This document shows positions 1 to 9,222 of a stretch of 64,000 nt of DNA, piece after piece (the stretch's first letter is position 1; each line of letters opens with the position of its first letter). Origin of the DNA: Ruegeria sp. HKCCSA071 (GTDB taxonomy: Bacteria > Pseudomonadota > Alphaproteobacteria > Rhodobacterales > Rhodobacteraceae); NCBI RefSeq assembly GCF_017872555.1, contig NZ_JAEDOX010000010.1:1-64000 (forward strand), in the 5' to 3' direction. The notes under the pieces are model-generated. The model saw only the letters and a program-made list of their open reading frames with translations, had not been told where the DNA came from and ran no database searches. Made by a program: the position numbers and the translations under genes.

Positions 1-303
1 GCAACCGCCTAAACCTCAACACAAGATGCCCCCAGTCTCTCCTGAGCGTCTCAACCGTCTTTCCAGTCCGTCAGGCCAACCTATGCTGCGCCGGTGAAGG
101 GCGTTCTAAGTATTACTCTCAAAACCCGCAAGCAGAAAATGCACAAAAACCAAAGAAAAAGCAGATTTCAAAATTAGTTATTTATTTTCAATTTTTTAAT
201 GACTTTCAATCAAGCGGAGGCGCGCCAAAATCGCCAGAAACACAGACAGGGTTCCGCACTTTATCGCCTTGTTCACAATGTTACTCACAGACTCGCTTCC
301 GAG
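1..303. other. Gene-free AT-rich stretch at window start
   Basis: No convincing reading frame on either strand. The core around 150-205 is rich in A and T runs, unlike the GC-rich flanks, as expected of a promoter region for a gene beyond the left edge or of non-coding sequence downstream of msrQ. No clear terminator hairpin was found behind msrQ. Confidence 0.5.
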
Positions 304-918
304 TCAGGCAGAATCTGCTGTGTTGGACTGGAGTGACAGCCCTGGAATCGGCAACCTAAGGGCAAGAAGGATGACGATAGCTGCCAAATAGATCAACGGC
401 TCGATCTGAAACCCTTTTGCCAGCATCACATAATGCAGGCCTCCCAGCAAAGCAGCCGGGTATACCAACCAATGCAGCCTGCGCCACCGCGGCCCCAATC
501 GCCGCACCGACCAGTTGTTGGATGTTGCCGTCAAAGGTAACAGTAAAAGAAACGCCCCCATGCCAACTGTAATATAAGGACGCTTGAGGATATCCGCCCA
601 AATCTGGCTGGGAAACTGAACGTCCAGAACCAGCCAGACAAGGAGATGCAGGCTGACATATACAAAAGTCAGCACCCCAATGGCCCGACGGAACTTCATC
701 AGGTTCAAGCCCACAAATCGGCGCAAAGATGTGATGGCCAAGCCGGCAATCAGCAATTGTAACGCCAGTTCGCCATAGCGGTGCTCCAGCGCCTCAATCG
801 GTTCGATCCCCAAACCGCCAGTCAGGCCAAGATAGAACAGCCAGGGCGCGGGCAGCGCGCCCATCAGATAAACAGCCCATACCGGAATACGCCGGAGTGT
901 CTGATTGATGGCCTGCAT
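304..918 (-). CDS. msrQ: MsrQ, heme-binding membrane subunit of the MsrPQ methionine sulfoxide reductase
   Basis: MsrQ is the inner-membrane heme b protein that passes quinol-derived electrons to periplasmic MsrP, which repairs oxidised methionines in envelope proteins. The 204-residue product is almost wholly hydrophobic, with about six membrane segments of the ferric-reductase-like (YedZ) family. Conserved-looking histidines are at the RRLGPRWRRLHWLVY stretch and at GGLHYVM. It starts four bases after the msrP stop on the same strand, so the two form a standard msrP-msrQ operon. Length is normal for the family. Identity rests on family pattern plus the msrP neighbour. Confidence 0.93.
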   Translation of the reverse strand: MQAINQTLRRIPVWAVYLMGALPAPWLFYLGLTGGLGIEPIEALEHRYGELALQLLIAGLAITSLRRFVGLNLMKFRRAIGVLTFVYVSLHLLVWLVLDVQFPSQIWADILKRPYITVGMGAFLLLLPLTATSNNWSVRRLGPRWRRLHWLVYPAALLGGLHYVMLAKGFQIEPLIYLAAIVILLALRLPIPGLSLQSNTADSA

Positions 919-922
919 GATT

Positions 923-1825
923 CTAGTAATTCCTGGTCAAATCCATACCTTCATAAAGGCTGGCGACCTCTTCTTCATAGCCGTTGAACATCAGCGTCGG
1001 TTTGCGCGACGCGAACAGGCCGCCGCCTATTTCACGTTCGGAGGCCTGAGACCAGCGCGGATGATCGACGTTCGGGTTTACATTGCTATAAAACCCGTAT
1101 TCGCGCGAGTTAGCCATGTTCCAACTGGTGGGCGGCTCTTCTTCAGTAAGCGTGATCCGGACAATCGATTTGATCGATTTGAACCCGTATTTCCACGGCA
1201 CCACCAGACGCAATGGCGCGCCGTTCTGATTTGGAATCGGCTTGTCATAGATACCAGTGGCCATAATCGTCAGCGGATGCATCGCCTCATCCAGGCGCAA
1301 ACCCTCGCGATAGGGCCATTCCAGAATGGGATAGCGCGTTCCCGGCATCTCATCCGGGCGGTAGGCCGTTTCAAACGCCACGTATTTCGCGCCGTCTTTT
1401 ATCCCAGCCATGTTCAGAAGATCGGCCAGTTCGAACCCGTTCCATGGAATGACCATTGACCAGGCTTCAACGCAACGGAAGCGATAGATGCGTTCTTCGA
1501 TCGTCATCTCGGACAGGATGTCCTTGAAATCATACTCACCGGGACGATCGACCAGACCGTCAATCTTGACGCTCCAGGGTTCGGTCACCAGCGTATGCGC
1601 ATATTTCGCCGGATCGTCTTTTCCGGTCCCGAACTCATAGTAGTTGTTGTAACTCGTGATCTCTTCCCACGTGTTCGGCTCCAGCGCATCCTGCGCCGCC
1701 GCTGGTCGGGCCATTGCCGCCAAACCAACACCCGCCATCCCGGCCATGACCTGCCGCCGGTTCAGGAACGCCGCCCGTGGGGTGACGTCGGCATGTGTCA
1801 TTGTATTGGTCCAGCGATGCGCCAT
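923..1825 (-). CDS. msrP: MsrP, molybdopterin-dependent periplasmic methionine sulfoxide reductase
   Basis: Catalytic subunit of MsrPQ; it reduces protein methionine sulfoxide in the periplasm using a Mo-molybdopterin centre. A Tat signal is visible near residues 22-45 ([11 protein letters not shown] followed by an Ala-rich stretch). The expected molybdenum-ligand cysteine lies in RFRCVEAW, about residue 118, and the oxidoreductase molybdopterin fold follows. I chose the ATG at 1825 (MAHRW) over an ATG five codons upstream because a GGAG ribosome site sits five bases before it. Product about 300 residues. It is followed four bases later by msrQ. Confidence 0.93.
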   Translation of the reverse strand: MAHRWTNTMTHADVTPRAAFLNRRQVMAGMAGVGLAAMARPAAAQDALEPNTWEEITSYNNYYEFGTGKDDPAKYAHTLVTEPWSVKIDGLVDRPGEYDFKDILSEMTIEERIYRFRCVEAWSMVIPWNGFELADLLNMAGIKDGAKYVAFETAYRPDEMPGTRYPILEWPYREGLRLDEAMHPLTIMATGIYDKPIPNQNGAPLRLVVPWKYGFKSIKSIVRITLTEEEPPTSWNMANSREYGFYSNVNPNVDHPRWSQASEREIGGGLFASRKPTLMFNGYEEEVASLYEGMDLTRNY

Positions 1826-2204
1826 CTGGGTCTCCGTCATATTCGTTTGTCATTACAGACTTAGGGTGCTGATAGCACAGACCCATGGAAACAGGCGTCA
1901 CGTTTGAGCGACGTGATTGTAACGTTCCGATTGGCGACAGGCCCAGACAGGCGGATTGTGCCGCGCTCTGTCCGCTTTCAGAGGTTGTCACGACCTGAGC
2001 CAACTCTCAGTGCTCGAACATTTCGTTGGGGATATACGGTTCACTCAGAGCTGGCTCTGAACGGAGGACAACAGCCGGGTTGTCTGCCTACAGTCTTTAC
2101 AACTGCGGGTCCAAAACTGCACTCTGTCAGGCAGGCACCATACGCGATCAACAGTGTGGCGGGCCTGTTTTTGCAGCCGCGTGGCCGCAATGGGAGGACG
2201 AAAA
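1826..2204. other. Intergenic region between msrP and a divergent cyclase gene
   Basis: About 380 bases separating two divergently transcribed genes, so it should hold both promoters. The frames that are open here are shadows running out of msrP and have no ribosome sites. I see no repeat, tRNA or strong hairpin. A GGGAGG ribosome site at 2192-2197 serves the downstream gene. Confidence 0.5.
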
Positions 2205-3020
2205 ATGTGTGATATCTGTGTAATGAACGCCGTAAAAGACAGGATGCTATCCCGGCGTGGGTTCTTCAAAGCCGCGGCGGCATCGGGTGTTGCAGCTGCC
2301 GCAACCGGGGCTATGGCACCGGCCACACTGGCCGCGGGGTATGGCGGTGTCCAAGACATGACCCACACGCTCAGCCCGGATTTCCCGACCTGGGGCGGAG
2401 AGCCGGGTATCTCCGCCGAACAGGCATTCAATTTCGCGGAGCACGGATTCAATCTGTTCAATTTGTCGATCAACGAGCATACGGGCACGCATATAGATGC
2501 CCCGCTGCACTTTTCTGCGGATGGTGCATCGGTCGATGAAATCCCGGTCTCAGATCTGGTTGCACCACTTTGCGTGGTCGATATTGCAGCCCGCGCAGCA
2601 GAAGACGCCGATACGCGTGTCACCCCGGATGATTTGAGAGCCTGGATAGCCGCCAACGGTGACATCCCCGACGGGGCCTGCGTCGCCATGCACTCAGGAT
2701 GGGCCGGCAAAACCGCTACAGACGCGTTCCGCAATTTCGACGGCGAAGCGCAGCATTACCCGGGCTTTCACGTTGAAGCTGCGCAGATGCTGATGGAGGA
2801 AACCGGGGCGCGGTCAATTGCCGTTGACACCTTGTCACTGGATCACGGCATGTCTGCAGACTTCGCCACCCATTATGCCTGGTTGCCTTCTGGCCGGTTC
2901 GGAATCGAATGCTTGGCCAATCTAGATCAGGTACCCGCGTCGGGCGCGACACTTGTTATTGGCGCACCGAAACACGCGGGTGGCACCGGAGGTCCGGCGC
3001 GGATATTTGCGCTGATGTAA
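2205..3020 (+). CDS. Tat-exported cyclase-family (kynurenine-formamidase-like) metal-dependent hydrolase
   Basis: The metal-binding signature HTGTHIDAPLHF of the cyclase/KynB family is clear (about residue 97), with a second conserved His in SLDHG. These enzymes use two metal ions to hydrolyse amide or ester bonds; the substrate cannot be told from sequence. A twin-arginine signal (SRRGFFKAAA and an Ala-rich stretch, residues 15-40) predicts export of the folded enzyme, which is unusual for kynurenine formamidase itself and argues for another substrate. The start at 2205 is set by GGGAGG seven bases upstream. A Cys-rich leader (MCDICVMN) precedes the Tat motif. About 271 residues. No pathway partners adjoin it. 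Confidence 0.8.
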   Translation: MCDICVMNAVKDRMLSRRGFFKAAAASGVAAAATGAMAPATLAAGYGGVQDMTHTLSPDFPTWGGEPGISAEQAFNFAEHGFNLFNLSINEHTGTHIDAPLHFSADGASVDEIPVSDLVAPLCVVDIAARAAEDADTRVTPDDLRAWIAANGDIPDGACVAMHSGWAGKTATDAFRNFDGEAQHYPGFHVEAAQMLMEETGARSIAVDTLSLDHGMSADFATHYAWLPSGRFGIECLANLDQVPASGATLVIGAPKHAGGTGGPARIFALM

Positions 3021-3132
3021 GAGCCTTGTGGGTGCTTGCAGTGCGATCACCCACGCCCGGTACTTAAAGATTCGCCGAACAATCCGGGTAAACTACAGGC
3101 CCCACCGATTTCTTGAAAGGCTACAGATTTTC

Positions 3133-3669
3133 ATGACATTCAGAATACTCGCGTTGTCGATGGCATTGCTGGCGTCATCAGCTTTGGCAGACGTACAATC
3201 CTGCAAAAACTTACATGAACGCGCACCCGAGTTACTGAGTGACCTGAACCAGGTGGGATCAAAAGATTATGAGTCAGAACATCCAGGCCTTGGTTATTCC
3301 GTCACATTTACAGACCCTTCCTCCAAGATCACCATTTTCTTCTACGACCATCAGGAAAGGAAAGTCACGAACGATATGGCCGTTGAAAGTTTCAGACAGG
3401 CCGCCCGGGACATTGCCGCCGTCGCTGAACAGCGCGGTGCCGAGTTGGGGGAAATCAATGCTTATCAGATGCGGGACAGTTCCCAGGTTCTGCCGCTTCG
3501 GGCCGAAATGGAAACGTCGGACGGGTTATCCGAGTTTCTGGCCGTTGGCGTTGTCAACGACTGCATTGTGAAGCTGCGCTTTACCGCCCAGTTTGAGAAA
3601 AAGAAGGCTCAGGTCTGGATGAAGGTTCTGAACGACTACCTAAACAAAGGTTATGGGTCGCCAACGTAA
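3133..3669 (+). CDS. Secreted protein of unknown function
   Basis: I do not recognise this family. The 178-residue product begins with a Sec signal peptide (MTFRILALSMALLASSALA, cleavage before DVQSC). The mature part has two cysteines, one after the cleavage site and one in VVNDCIV near the C-terminus, so a disulfide is possible. The ATG at 3133 is preferred over an earlier in-frame ATG because the signal peptide starts exactly there. It ends against the bidirectional terminator shared with clpB, and is probably transcribed alone. Confidence 0.7.
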   Translation: MTFRILALSMALLASSALADVQSCKNLHERAPELLSDLNQVGSKDYESEHPGLGYSVTFTDPSSKITIFFYDHQERKVTNDMAVESFRQAARDIAAVAEQRGAELGEINAYQMRDSSQVLPLRAEMETSDGLSEFLAVGVVNDCIVKLRFTAQFEKKKAQVWMKVLNDYLNKGYGSPT

Positions 3670-3698
3670 AAAAAACCCGCCGTGAAGGCGGGTTTTTT
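3670..3698. terminator. Bidirectional rho-independent terminator
   Basis: AACCCGCC, a five-base loop and GGCGGGTT, flanked by an A run on the left and a T run on the right, so it works for both the secreted-protein gene (+) and clpB (-), which converge here. Confidence 0.92.
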
Positions 3699-3711
3699 AC
3701 GTTTCATCGAC

Positions 3712-6330
3712 TTAGTGAACCACTGCATCATCGGGGCGGGGCCGTTCCGACGTCCCCAACCGGTCACCGATGATCAGACCATCAGTTCCGGCAGTGACCG
3801 GAACGACCTCACCATCCTTGATCTCACTGGCCAGCAGCGCTTCGGCAAGCGGGTTCTGCAGGGCGCGCTGAATCACGCGTTTCAGCGGGCGGGCACCGAA
3901 AATAGGGTCATATCCTTCGTTGGCCAGCCATTCCTTGGCGCCATCGTCCAGGGCCAATTCGATCTTGCGGGCCGCCAGGCGTTTTTGCAGACGCGCCATC
4001 TGGATATCGACGATACCATCCATATCGGCCCGCTTGAGGCGGTCAAAGATGATCGTTTCGTCCAGACGGTTCAGGAACTCGGGCCGGAAATGTGCCCGCA
4101 CCGCATCCATCACATCACGGCGGGCCTGCCCGCTGTCCGCGCCTTCGGGCAACTGGCTGAGCGCCTGAGAGCCTAGGTTCGACGTCAGAATGATCAGCGT
4201 CTGCTTGAAGTCCACGGTGCGGCCCTGACCATCGGTCAGCACACCGTCATCCAGAACCTGCAACAGCACGTTGAACACGTCCGGGTGTGCTTTTTCGACC
4301 TCGTCAAACAGCACGACCTGATAAGGCCTGCGCCGCACGGCTTCGGTCAGCACACCGCCTTCGTCGTAACCGACATAGCCCGGAGGAGCCCCGATCAGAC
4401 GGGCAACAGCGTGTTTCTCCATGAACTCGGACATATCGATACGCACCATCGCGTTATCGTCGTCGAACAGGAAATTCGCAACGGCCTTGGTCAGCTCGGT
4501 CTTACCCACGCCGGTTGGTCCAAGGAACAGGAACGATCCCAGCGGACGGCCTTCGTCATTCAGACCCGCACGTGCACGGCGCACGGCGTTGGCGACAGCA
4601 GTCACCGCTGCATCCTGACCGATCACGCGGGAATGCAGAGCGTCTTCCATCCGCAGCAGTTTCTCGCGTTCGCCTTCCAGCATTTTCGAGGTCGGGATAC
4701 CGGTCCAACGCTCGACCACCGAAGCGATCTGTTCCGGGCGCACCGTTTCCTCAGCCATCATGGCGTTGCTTTCGGCGTTTTCGGCCTCGGTCAGCTTTTT
4801 CTCAAGTTCGGGGATGACGCCGTAAGACAGCTCACCTGCCTTCGCTAGATTGCCTTCACGCTTGGCGATCTCCAGATCAGCACGCGCTTTGTCGAGCTGT
4901 TCTTTTAAATCACGCGCGCCCGCGAGTTTATCGCGTTCAGCCTGCCACTGAGCGGTCATCTCGGCGGATTGCTCCTGCAGGTCGGCCAGGTCCTTCTGCA
5001 AAGTTTCCAGACGGTCCTTCGAGGCCGCGTCATCCTCAAGCTTCAGCGCCTCTTCCTCGATCTGCATCTGCAGGATGTTCCGGTCGAGTTGATCGAGTTC
5101 CTCGGGCTTGCTGTCGACCTCCATCCGCAGACGCGATGCCGCCTCGTCGACAAGGTCGATGGCTTTGTCGGGCAGAAAGCGGTCAGTGATATAGCGGTGC
5201 GACAGGGTCGCCGCCGAAACAAGCGCTGAATCCGAGATGCGAACACCGTGGTGCAGTTCGTACTTTTCCTTGATGCCGCGCAGGATGCTGATCGTATCTT
5301 CGACCGTCGGCTCCTGTACCATTACAGGCTGGAACCGGCGCGCAAGGGCCGCGTCTTTTTCCACGTATTTGCGGTACTCGTCCAGCGTGGTCGCACCAAT
5401 ACAATGCAACTCGCCCCGGGCAAGCGCAGGCTTGATCAGGTTGGCCGCATCCATTGCACCATCAGACTTCCCGGCACCGACCAACGTGTGCATCTCGTCG
5501 ATGAACAGGATGATTTCACCCGCAGCTTCAGTCACTTCGGTCAGAACGGCCTTGAGGCGTTCTTCGAACTCACCACGGTATTTCGCACCAGCAATCAACG
5601 CACCCATGTCGAGCGCCAGCAGCTTCTTGTCCTTCAGTGATTCCGGAACGTCACCGTTCACGATGCGCAGGGCCATGCCCTCGGCAATCGCGGTCTTACC
5701 GACGCCGGGTTCACCGATCAGAACCGGGTTGTTCTTGGTGCGACGCGACAGAACCTGCATCGAGCGGCGGATTTCTTCATCCCGACCGATGATCGGATCA
5801 ATTTTGCCTTCGGCCGCAGCCTCGGTCAGGTCACGTGCGTATTTCTTGAGCGCGTCATAACCTTCTTCCGCCGACGCGCTGTCAGCGGTGCGACCCTTGC
5901 GAATGTCGTTGATCGCCTCGTTCAGTTTTTGCGCTGATACGGCTCCGGCGTCCAATGCATCCTTGGCCTTGGACTTCACCATGCACAGCGCCATCAACAC
6001 GCGTTCGACCGGCACGAAACTGTCGCCCGCCTTTGATGCCAACTTTGCAGCCTCGTCCAGTACTTTGGCGGTCTGGCCGTCCATGTAGATCTGGCTCGCG
6101 TCGCCGCTGACCTTGGGGATTTTCCCCATCGCGCTGTCCAGCGCTTCAACCACGCGGTTCGGGGCCCCACCCGCGCGCGTGATCAGGTTGCTGGCCAACC
6201 CCTGATCGTCATCCATCAGTGCTTTGAGTATATGCGTAGGCTCCAGCCTCTGGTGCCCCTCGCGCAGCGCAATGGTTTGCGCTGCCTGCACGAATCCCCG
6301 TGCCCGCTCGGTGAACTTGTTCAAGTCCAT
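3712..6330 (-). CDS. clpB: ATP-dependent disaggregase ClpB
   Basis: Hsp100 chaperone that, with DnaK, threads and rescues aggregated proteins in the cytoplasm. Domains in order: Clp N-domain (1-150), AAA+ 1 with GEPGVGKT near residue 206, the coiled-coil M-domain (about 400-530, rich in Glu, Lys and Leu), and AAA+ 2 with GPTGVGKT near residue 605 and the arginine-rich GARPLKR sensor near the end. The start MDLNKF at 6330 has GGAGAAT upstream. The 872-residue length is normal. A heat-shock-type promoter is plausible upstream (separate entry). It is a single-gene unit closed by the 3670-3698 terminator. Confidence 0.98.
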   Translation of the reverse strand: MDLNKFTERARGFVQAAQTIALREGHQRLEPTHILKALMDDDQGLASNLITRAGGAPNRVVEALDSAMGKIPKVSGDASQIYMDGQTAKVLDEAAKLASKAGDSFVPVERVLMALCMVKSKAKDALDAGAVSAQKLNEAINDIRKGRTADSASAEEGYDALKKYARDLTEAAAEGKIDPIIGRDEEIRRSMQVLSRRTKNNPVLIGEPGVGKTAIAEGMALRIVNGDVPESLKDKKLLALDMGALIAGAKYRGEFEERLKAVLTEVTEAAGEIILFIDEMHTLVGAGKSDGAMDAANLIKPALARGELHCIGATTLDEYRKYVEKDAALARRFQPVMVQEPTVEDTISILRGIKEKYELHHGVRISDSALVSAATLSHRYITDRFLPDKAIDLVDEAASRLRMEVDSKPEELDQLDRNILQMQIEEEALKLEDDAASKDRLETLQKDLADLQEQSAEMTAQWQAERDKLAGARDLKEQLDKARADLEIAKREGNLAKAGELSYGVIPELEKKLTEAENAESNAMMAEETVRPEQIASVVERWTGIPTSKMLEGEREKLLRMEDALHSRVIGQDAAVTAVANAVRRARAGLNDEGRPLGSFLFLGPTGVGKTELTKAVANFLFDDDNAMVRIDMSEFMEKHAVARLIGAPPGYVGYDEGGVLTEAVRRRPYQVVLFDEVEKAHPDVFNVLLQVLDDGVLTDGQGRTVDFKQTLIILTSNLGSQALSQLPEGADSGQARRDVMDAVRAHFRPEFLNRLDETIIFDRLKRADMDGIVDIQMARLQKRLAARKIELALDDGAKEWLANEGYDPIFGARPLKRVIQRALQNPLAEALLASEIKDGEVVPVTAGTDGLIIGDRLGTSERPRPDDAVVH

Positions 6331-6403
6331 GATATTCTCCTTTTCCAAGCGCCCCTTTTGACATGCCCGCCTGGCAGCACATGTCGGTCGAAGCCTCACA
6401 TTC

Positions 6404-6432
6404 AATCTGGGAAATATCTTCGGTGGTTCAAG
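6404..6432 (-). promoter_or_regulatory. Possible RpoH-type heat-shock promoter of clpB
   Basis: On the minus strand a CTTGAA box (6427-6432) lies 15 bases ahead of CCCAGATT (6404-6411), about 75 bases before the clpB start. CTTGAA is the sigma-32 -35 consensus, and the -10-like box shares only the C-run and T of CCCCATNT. clpB is a classical sigma-32 target, which makes the site likelier, but the -10 match is weak. Confidence 0.35.
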
Positions 6433-6454
6433 AGGCTAAGACACAGAAATCGAC

Positions 6455-6772
6455 CTATTCGCGCTGGATGGTATAGACTGAATAACCACCGGTCTCGGCA
6501 ACCTGAACGGCACCCAGATCATTCACCAAAGATTGGGCTGCCGCACTTCCCGTCGGGCAAGAAACCAGATCTGCCGTATGGTCCAGGAAATTGCCGGTAA
6601 ACGCCGTTTCACCAGTAAGTTGACACCAATCATCTTCGGACCTGTAACCACCAACCAAACGCAAATCGTCATTGGTCGGAACAGGTGCAGCCCCTGTATC
6701 CGTAGCCTCGGCTGGCGTTTCATTACATGCGGCCAGTGCAATCAACGCGCCCAGCAAAACCAACTTTTTCAT
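6455..6772 (-). CDS. Small predicted lipoprotein of unknown function
   Basis: 105 residues beginning with a lipoprotein signal, MKKLVLLGALIALAAC, with the lipid-accepting Cys at position 16. The mature part is small and acidic with two further cysteines (DDWCQL and LVSCPTG) that could form a disulfide. The start at 6772 is supported by GAGGGG upstream. It is not recognised as a named family. It lies on its own between clpB and the divergent pyrF. Confidence 0.7.
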   Translation of the reverse strand: MKKLVLLGALIALAACNETPAEATDTGAAPVPTNDDLRLVGGYRSEDDWCQLTGETAFTGNFLDHTADLVSCPTGSAAAQSLVNDLGAVQVAETGGYSVYTIQRE

Positions 6773-6911
6773 TTGTCGCCCCTCATTTTGAATTCGAGTT
6801 TTCAATACAGAGCACGATAACACGATTTGAAGCTGCCTGCGCGGCTTAGCAGATGGACAGAGCGGCCCGAAGCCGCTAGGACGCAGACGTTTGCCAAAAA
6901 GGAGCGCCCCC

Positions 6912-7616
6912 ATGTCTGATGACCGCCTGATCGTAGCCCTTGATGTTCCCAACGCTCTGCAAGGTTTGGCCATGGCAGAACGTTTGGGGGGCAGTGTTTC
7001 TTTCTACAAAATCGGACTGGGTATGCTGACCGGTGGCGGGCTGGCATTGGCCAACGAACTGAAACAGGATCACGGCAAGCGCATCTTCCTGGACATGAAG
7101 TTATTCGACATTGGCAACACAGTTGAAAATGCCGTGCGGGGATTGGCGCAATTCGATCTGGATTTTCTGACCGTGCATGGTGACCCTCATGTGGTGCGCG
7201 CCGCCAAAGAAGGTGCTGCGGGTAAAGACCTGAAGATCCTCGCCGTGACCATCCTGACCTCGCTGAACCGCGACGATCTGGACGCAAGCCTTCTGAAATC
7301 CGGTGATGTGCAGGACTTGGTCGTTGAGCGCGCGGCCAAAGCCTTTGAAGCCGGTGCTGATGGCGTTATCGCCAGCCCGCAGGAAGCCGCCCTGATCCGC
7401 GCTCTGCCTCAGGCTGAAGGTCGTCTGATCGTAACCCCTGGTGTGCGCCCTGCTGGCGCAGCGCTTGGCGACCAGAAACGTGTAGCCACCCCGACAAGCG
7501 CCATTCAGGATGGCGCAGATCACATCGTTGTCGGCCGCCCGATTTATCAGGCAAAAGACCCAAAAGCCGCTGCTGAGGCTGTTCTTTCCGAACTAAATTC
7601 TCTGAAGGTAAGCTAA
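6912..7616 (+). CDS. pyrF: Orotidine 5'-phosphate decarboxylase
   Basis: Catalyses the last step of UMP synthesis, decarboxylation of OMP. The 234-residue TIM-barrel protein shows the catalytic DMKLFDIGNT motif (the Asp-Lys-Asp set), the phosphate-binding VTPGVRPAG loop and the final VVGRPIYQA strand. The start MSDDRL at 6912 follows a GGAG site. Bacterial single-domain type of normal length. No other pyrimidine gene is adjacent. Confidence 0.97.
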   Translation: MSDDRLIVALDVPNALQGLAMAERLGGSVSFYKIGLGMLTGGGLALANELKQDHGKRIFLDMKLFDIGNTVENAVRGLAQFDLDFLTVHGDPHVVRAAKEGAAGKDLKILAVTILTSLNRDDLDASLLKSGDVQDLVVERAAKAFEAGADGVIASPQEAALIRALPQAEGRLIVTPGVRPAGAALGDQKRVATPTSAIQDGADHIVVGRPIYQAKDPKAAAEAVLSELNSLKVS

Positions 7617-7669
7617 AACCGCTTGGTTCTTTCAGGTGTGTTTTGCGTTGGATTTTCCGCGCAACAAGT

Positions 7670-7682
7670 TGACCTTAGGTCA
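7670..7682. promoter_or_regulatory. 13-base perfect palindrome, possible operator
   Basis: TGACCTTAGGTCA is a perfect inverted repeat around one central base. It sits four bases ahead of a TTGACA box, a typical repressor or activator position. The regulator is unknown. Confidence 0.35.
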
Positions 7683-7715
7683 CTTTTTGACAAAACCGCG
7701 CCAAATCGTCTCTGT

Positions 7716-7876
7716 GCCAGAAAACACACATTCAAAACCCGAGTTTTCTCCGCACGACCTTCATCCTATCGAAACTAAGGATTTTCAGAGATTCTGAAGG
7801 GGAAATACTCCCCAACGAACCGCTTCTTCCTGAGGTTCGTTACTTCCCCCCGCGATGTGCGGGGGGTCTTCTTTCT
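7716..7876 (+). ncRNA. Candidate small RNA (or long pyrF 3' UTR) ending in a strong terminator
   Basis: Left boundary is a guess from the TTGACA box at 7687-7692; no good -10 is visible, so the start may be wrong. The 3' part is clear: an eight-base-pair stem with a 12-base loop (7814-7841), five bases, then the G/C-rich terminator at 7846-7866 with a pyrimidine tail. The sequence could instead be the end of the pyrF transcript. No match to a named RNA family is claimed. Confidence 0.3.
7846..7876 (+). terminator. Rho-independent terminator downstream of pyrF
   Basis: CCCCCCGC, loop GATGT, GCGGGGGG, followed by TCTTCTTTCTT. Very stable stem with an interrupted U tail. Confidence 0.8.
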
Positions 7877-7966
7877 TAATCATACCACGTCAGCAGGGCC
7901 TTTGATCCAGGATCACAGGTGATATAAAGAACCTCCAAGCCAACTGCGGAACGCATGAGGACGCAG

Positions 7967-9220
7967 ATGCCCGGTCTTTGCCGAGATTGCCTGACCACAT
8001 TGTCAAACGAACAACGCTGTACTGCCTGTGGCAGTCCGCGGGTAAAGACACACACGGAACTGTTTGACCTGTCGATTGCCCATATGGATTGTGATGCCTT
8101 CTATGCCTCAGTGGAAAAACGTGACAACCCGGAACTGGCGGACAAACCGGTCATCATTGGCGGCGGCAAACGCGGCGTTGTTTCGACTGCCTGCTACGTT
8201 GCCCGTATTCGCGGTGTCCGGTCGGCCATGCCCATGTTCAAGGCCTTGCAACTCTGCCCCGAAGCCGTCGTGATCAAGCCGCGCATGTCCGTCTACGCCC
8301 AGGTGTCGCGCGACATCCGCGCAATGATGGATGAGTTGACACCCGTGGTCGAACCGCTTTCGCTGGACGAAGCCTTCATGGACCTGTCGGGAACCGAACG
8401 TCTGCACGGCGCGCCACCTGCCGTCATGCTGGCGCGTCTGGTCAAGCGCATGAAGGAAGAAATCGGTGTCACCGGATCTATCGGGTTAAGTCACAACAAA
8501 TTTCTGGCCAAGGTCGCATCGGACCTCGACAAACCGCGCGGGTTTTCAGTGATCGGCAAGGCGGAAACGCCAGAGTTTCTGAACGACAAACCCGTACGGT
8601 TGATCTGGGGCATTGGCCCGGCTGCGCAGGAAGCGCTGGACCAGGCCGGGATCAGAACTTTCAGTGATTTGCTGCGTTGGGATCAGGAGGCACTAACCGC
8701 ACGGTTCGGCTCAATGGGATATCGCCTGTGGCACTTGGCCCGAGGACAGGACAAGCGACGCGTATCCGCGCATGAGCCGATGAAATCCATCAGCAACGAG
8801 ACGACATTTTTCGAAGACACGTCGAGCCTTGATATTCTGGACGGCCATTTGTGGCGCATGGCCTTGAAAGTGTCGGATCGCGCCAAGGCAAAGGATCTGG
8901 CTGGTCGGGTTGTCACGTTGAAACTGAAGAAGGCCAATCACAAGATCCTGACGCGGCGCGTGTCCTTGCGGGATGCGACACAGATAGCCGACCGGATTTA
9001 CCGCACGGCCCGGGGCCTGTTCGATCAGGTTGGCGATCAGGGGCCATATCGGTTGTTGGGCTGTGGTTTGTCCGATCTTTGTCCGGCGGATCAGGCGGAT
9101 ATTTTTGGCGACCTATTGGATCCGGATGCCGCCCGCAGATCAAAGGCCGAACGGGCCACCGACAAGATTCGCCAGAGGTTCGGTGCCGAAGCAATCATGA
9201 AGGGCCGCGCGCTGCGCTGA
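7967..9220 (+). CDS. dinB: DNA polymerase IV (Y-family translesion polymerase) with N-terminal zinc ribbon
   Basis: Error-prone lesion-bypass polymerase. Core motifs are IAHMDCDAFYASVE (first catalytic Asp pair, about residue 38) and PLSLDEAFMDLSG (second acidic pair), followed by the helix-hairpin-helix thumb and little-finger domain. An N-terminal extension of about 35 residues carries two Cys pairs (CRDC and CTAC), a zinc ribbon seen in alphaproteobacterial DinB proteins. ATG at 7967 is chosen because GAGG lies at the right distance; an in-frame ATG four codons upstream is the alternative. No GTTC/GAAC SOS box with correct spacing was found upstream. Confidence 0.93.
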   Translation: MPGLCRDCLTTLSNEQRCTACGSPRVKTHTELFDLSIAHMDCDAFYASVEKRDNPELADKPVIIGGGKRGVVSTACYVARIRGVRSAMPMFKALQLCPEAVVIKPRMSVYAQVSRDIRAMMDELTPVVEPLSLDEAFMDLSGTERLHGAPPAVMLARLVKRMKEEIGVTGSIGLSHNKFLAKVASDLDKPRGFSVIGKAETPEFLNDKPVRLIWGIGPAAQEALDQAGIRTFSDLLRWDQEALTARFGSMGYRLWHLARGQDKRRVSAHEPMKSISNETTFFEDTSSLDILDGHLWRMALKVSDRAKAKDLAGRVVTLKLKKANHKILTRRVSLRDATQIADRIYRTARGLFDQVGDQGPYRLLGCGLSDLCPADQADIFGDLLDPDAARRSKAERATDKIRQRFGAEAIMKGRALR

Positions 9221-9222
9221 AG

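Larger units (their letters stand above)
7617..7966. other. Intergenic region between pyrF and dinB with stacked hairpins
   Basis: About 350 bases without a gene. It holds the palindrome TGACCTTAGGTCA (7670-7682), a TTGACA -35-like box (7687-7692), a hairpin made by AACGAACC (7814-7821) and GGTTCGTT (7834-7841), and immediately after it a strong terminator hairpin. This order is what a small-RNA gene would look like; see the ncRNA entry. Confidence 0.6.

Noticed and set aside
1635..2003. A 122-codon minus-strand frame upstream of msrP
   Set aside because: Its second half is the msrP gene read in another frame; the first half has no ribosome site.
7900..7966. SOS box before dinB
   Set aside because: Two GAAC words are present but 16 bases apart; the alphaproteobacterial box needs seven.
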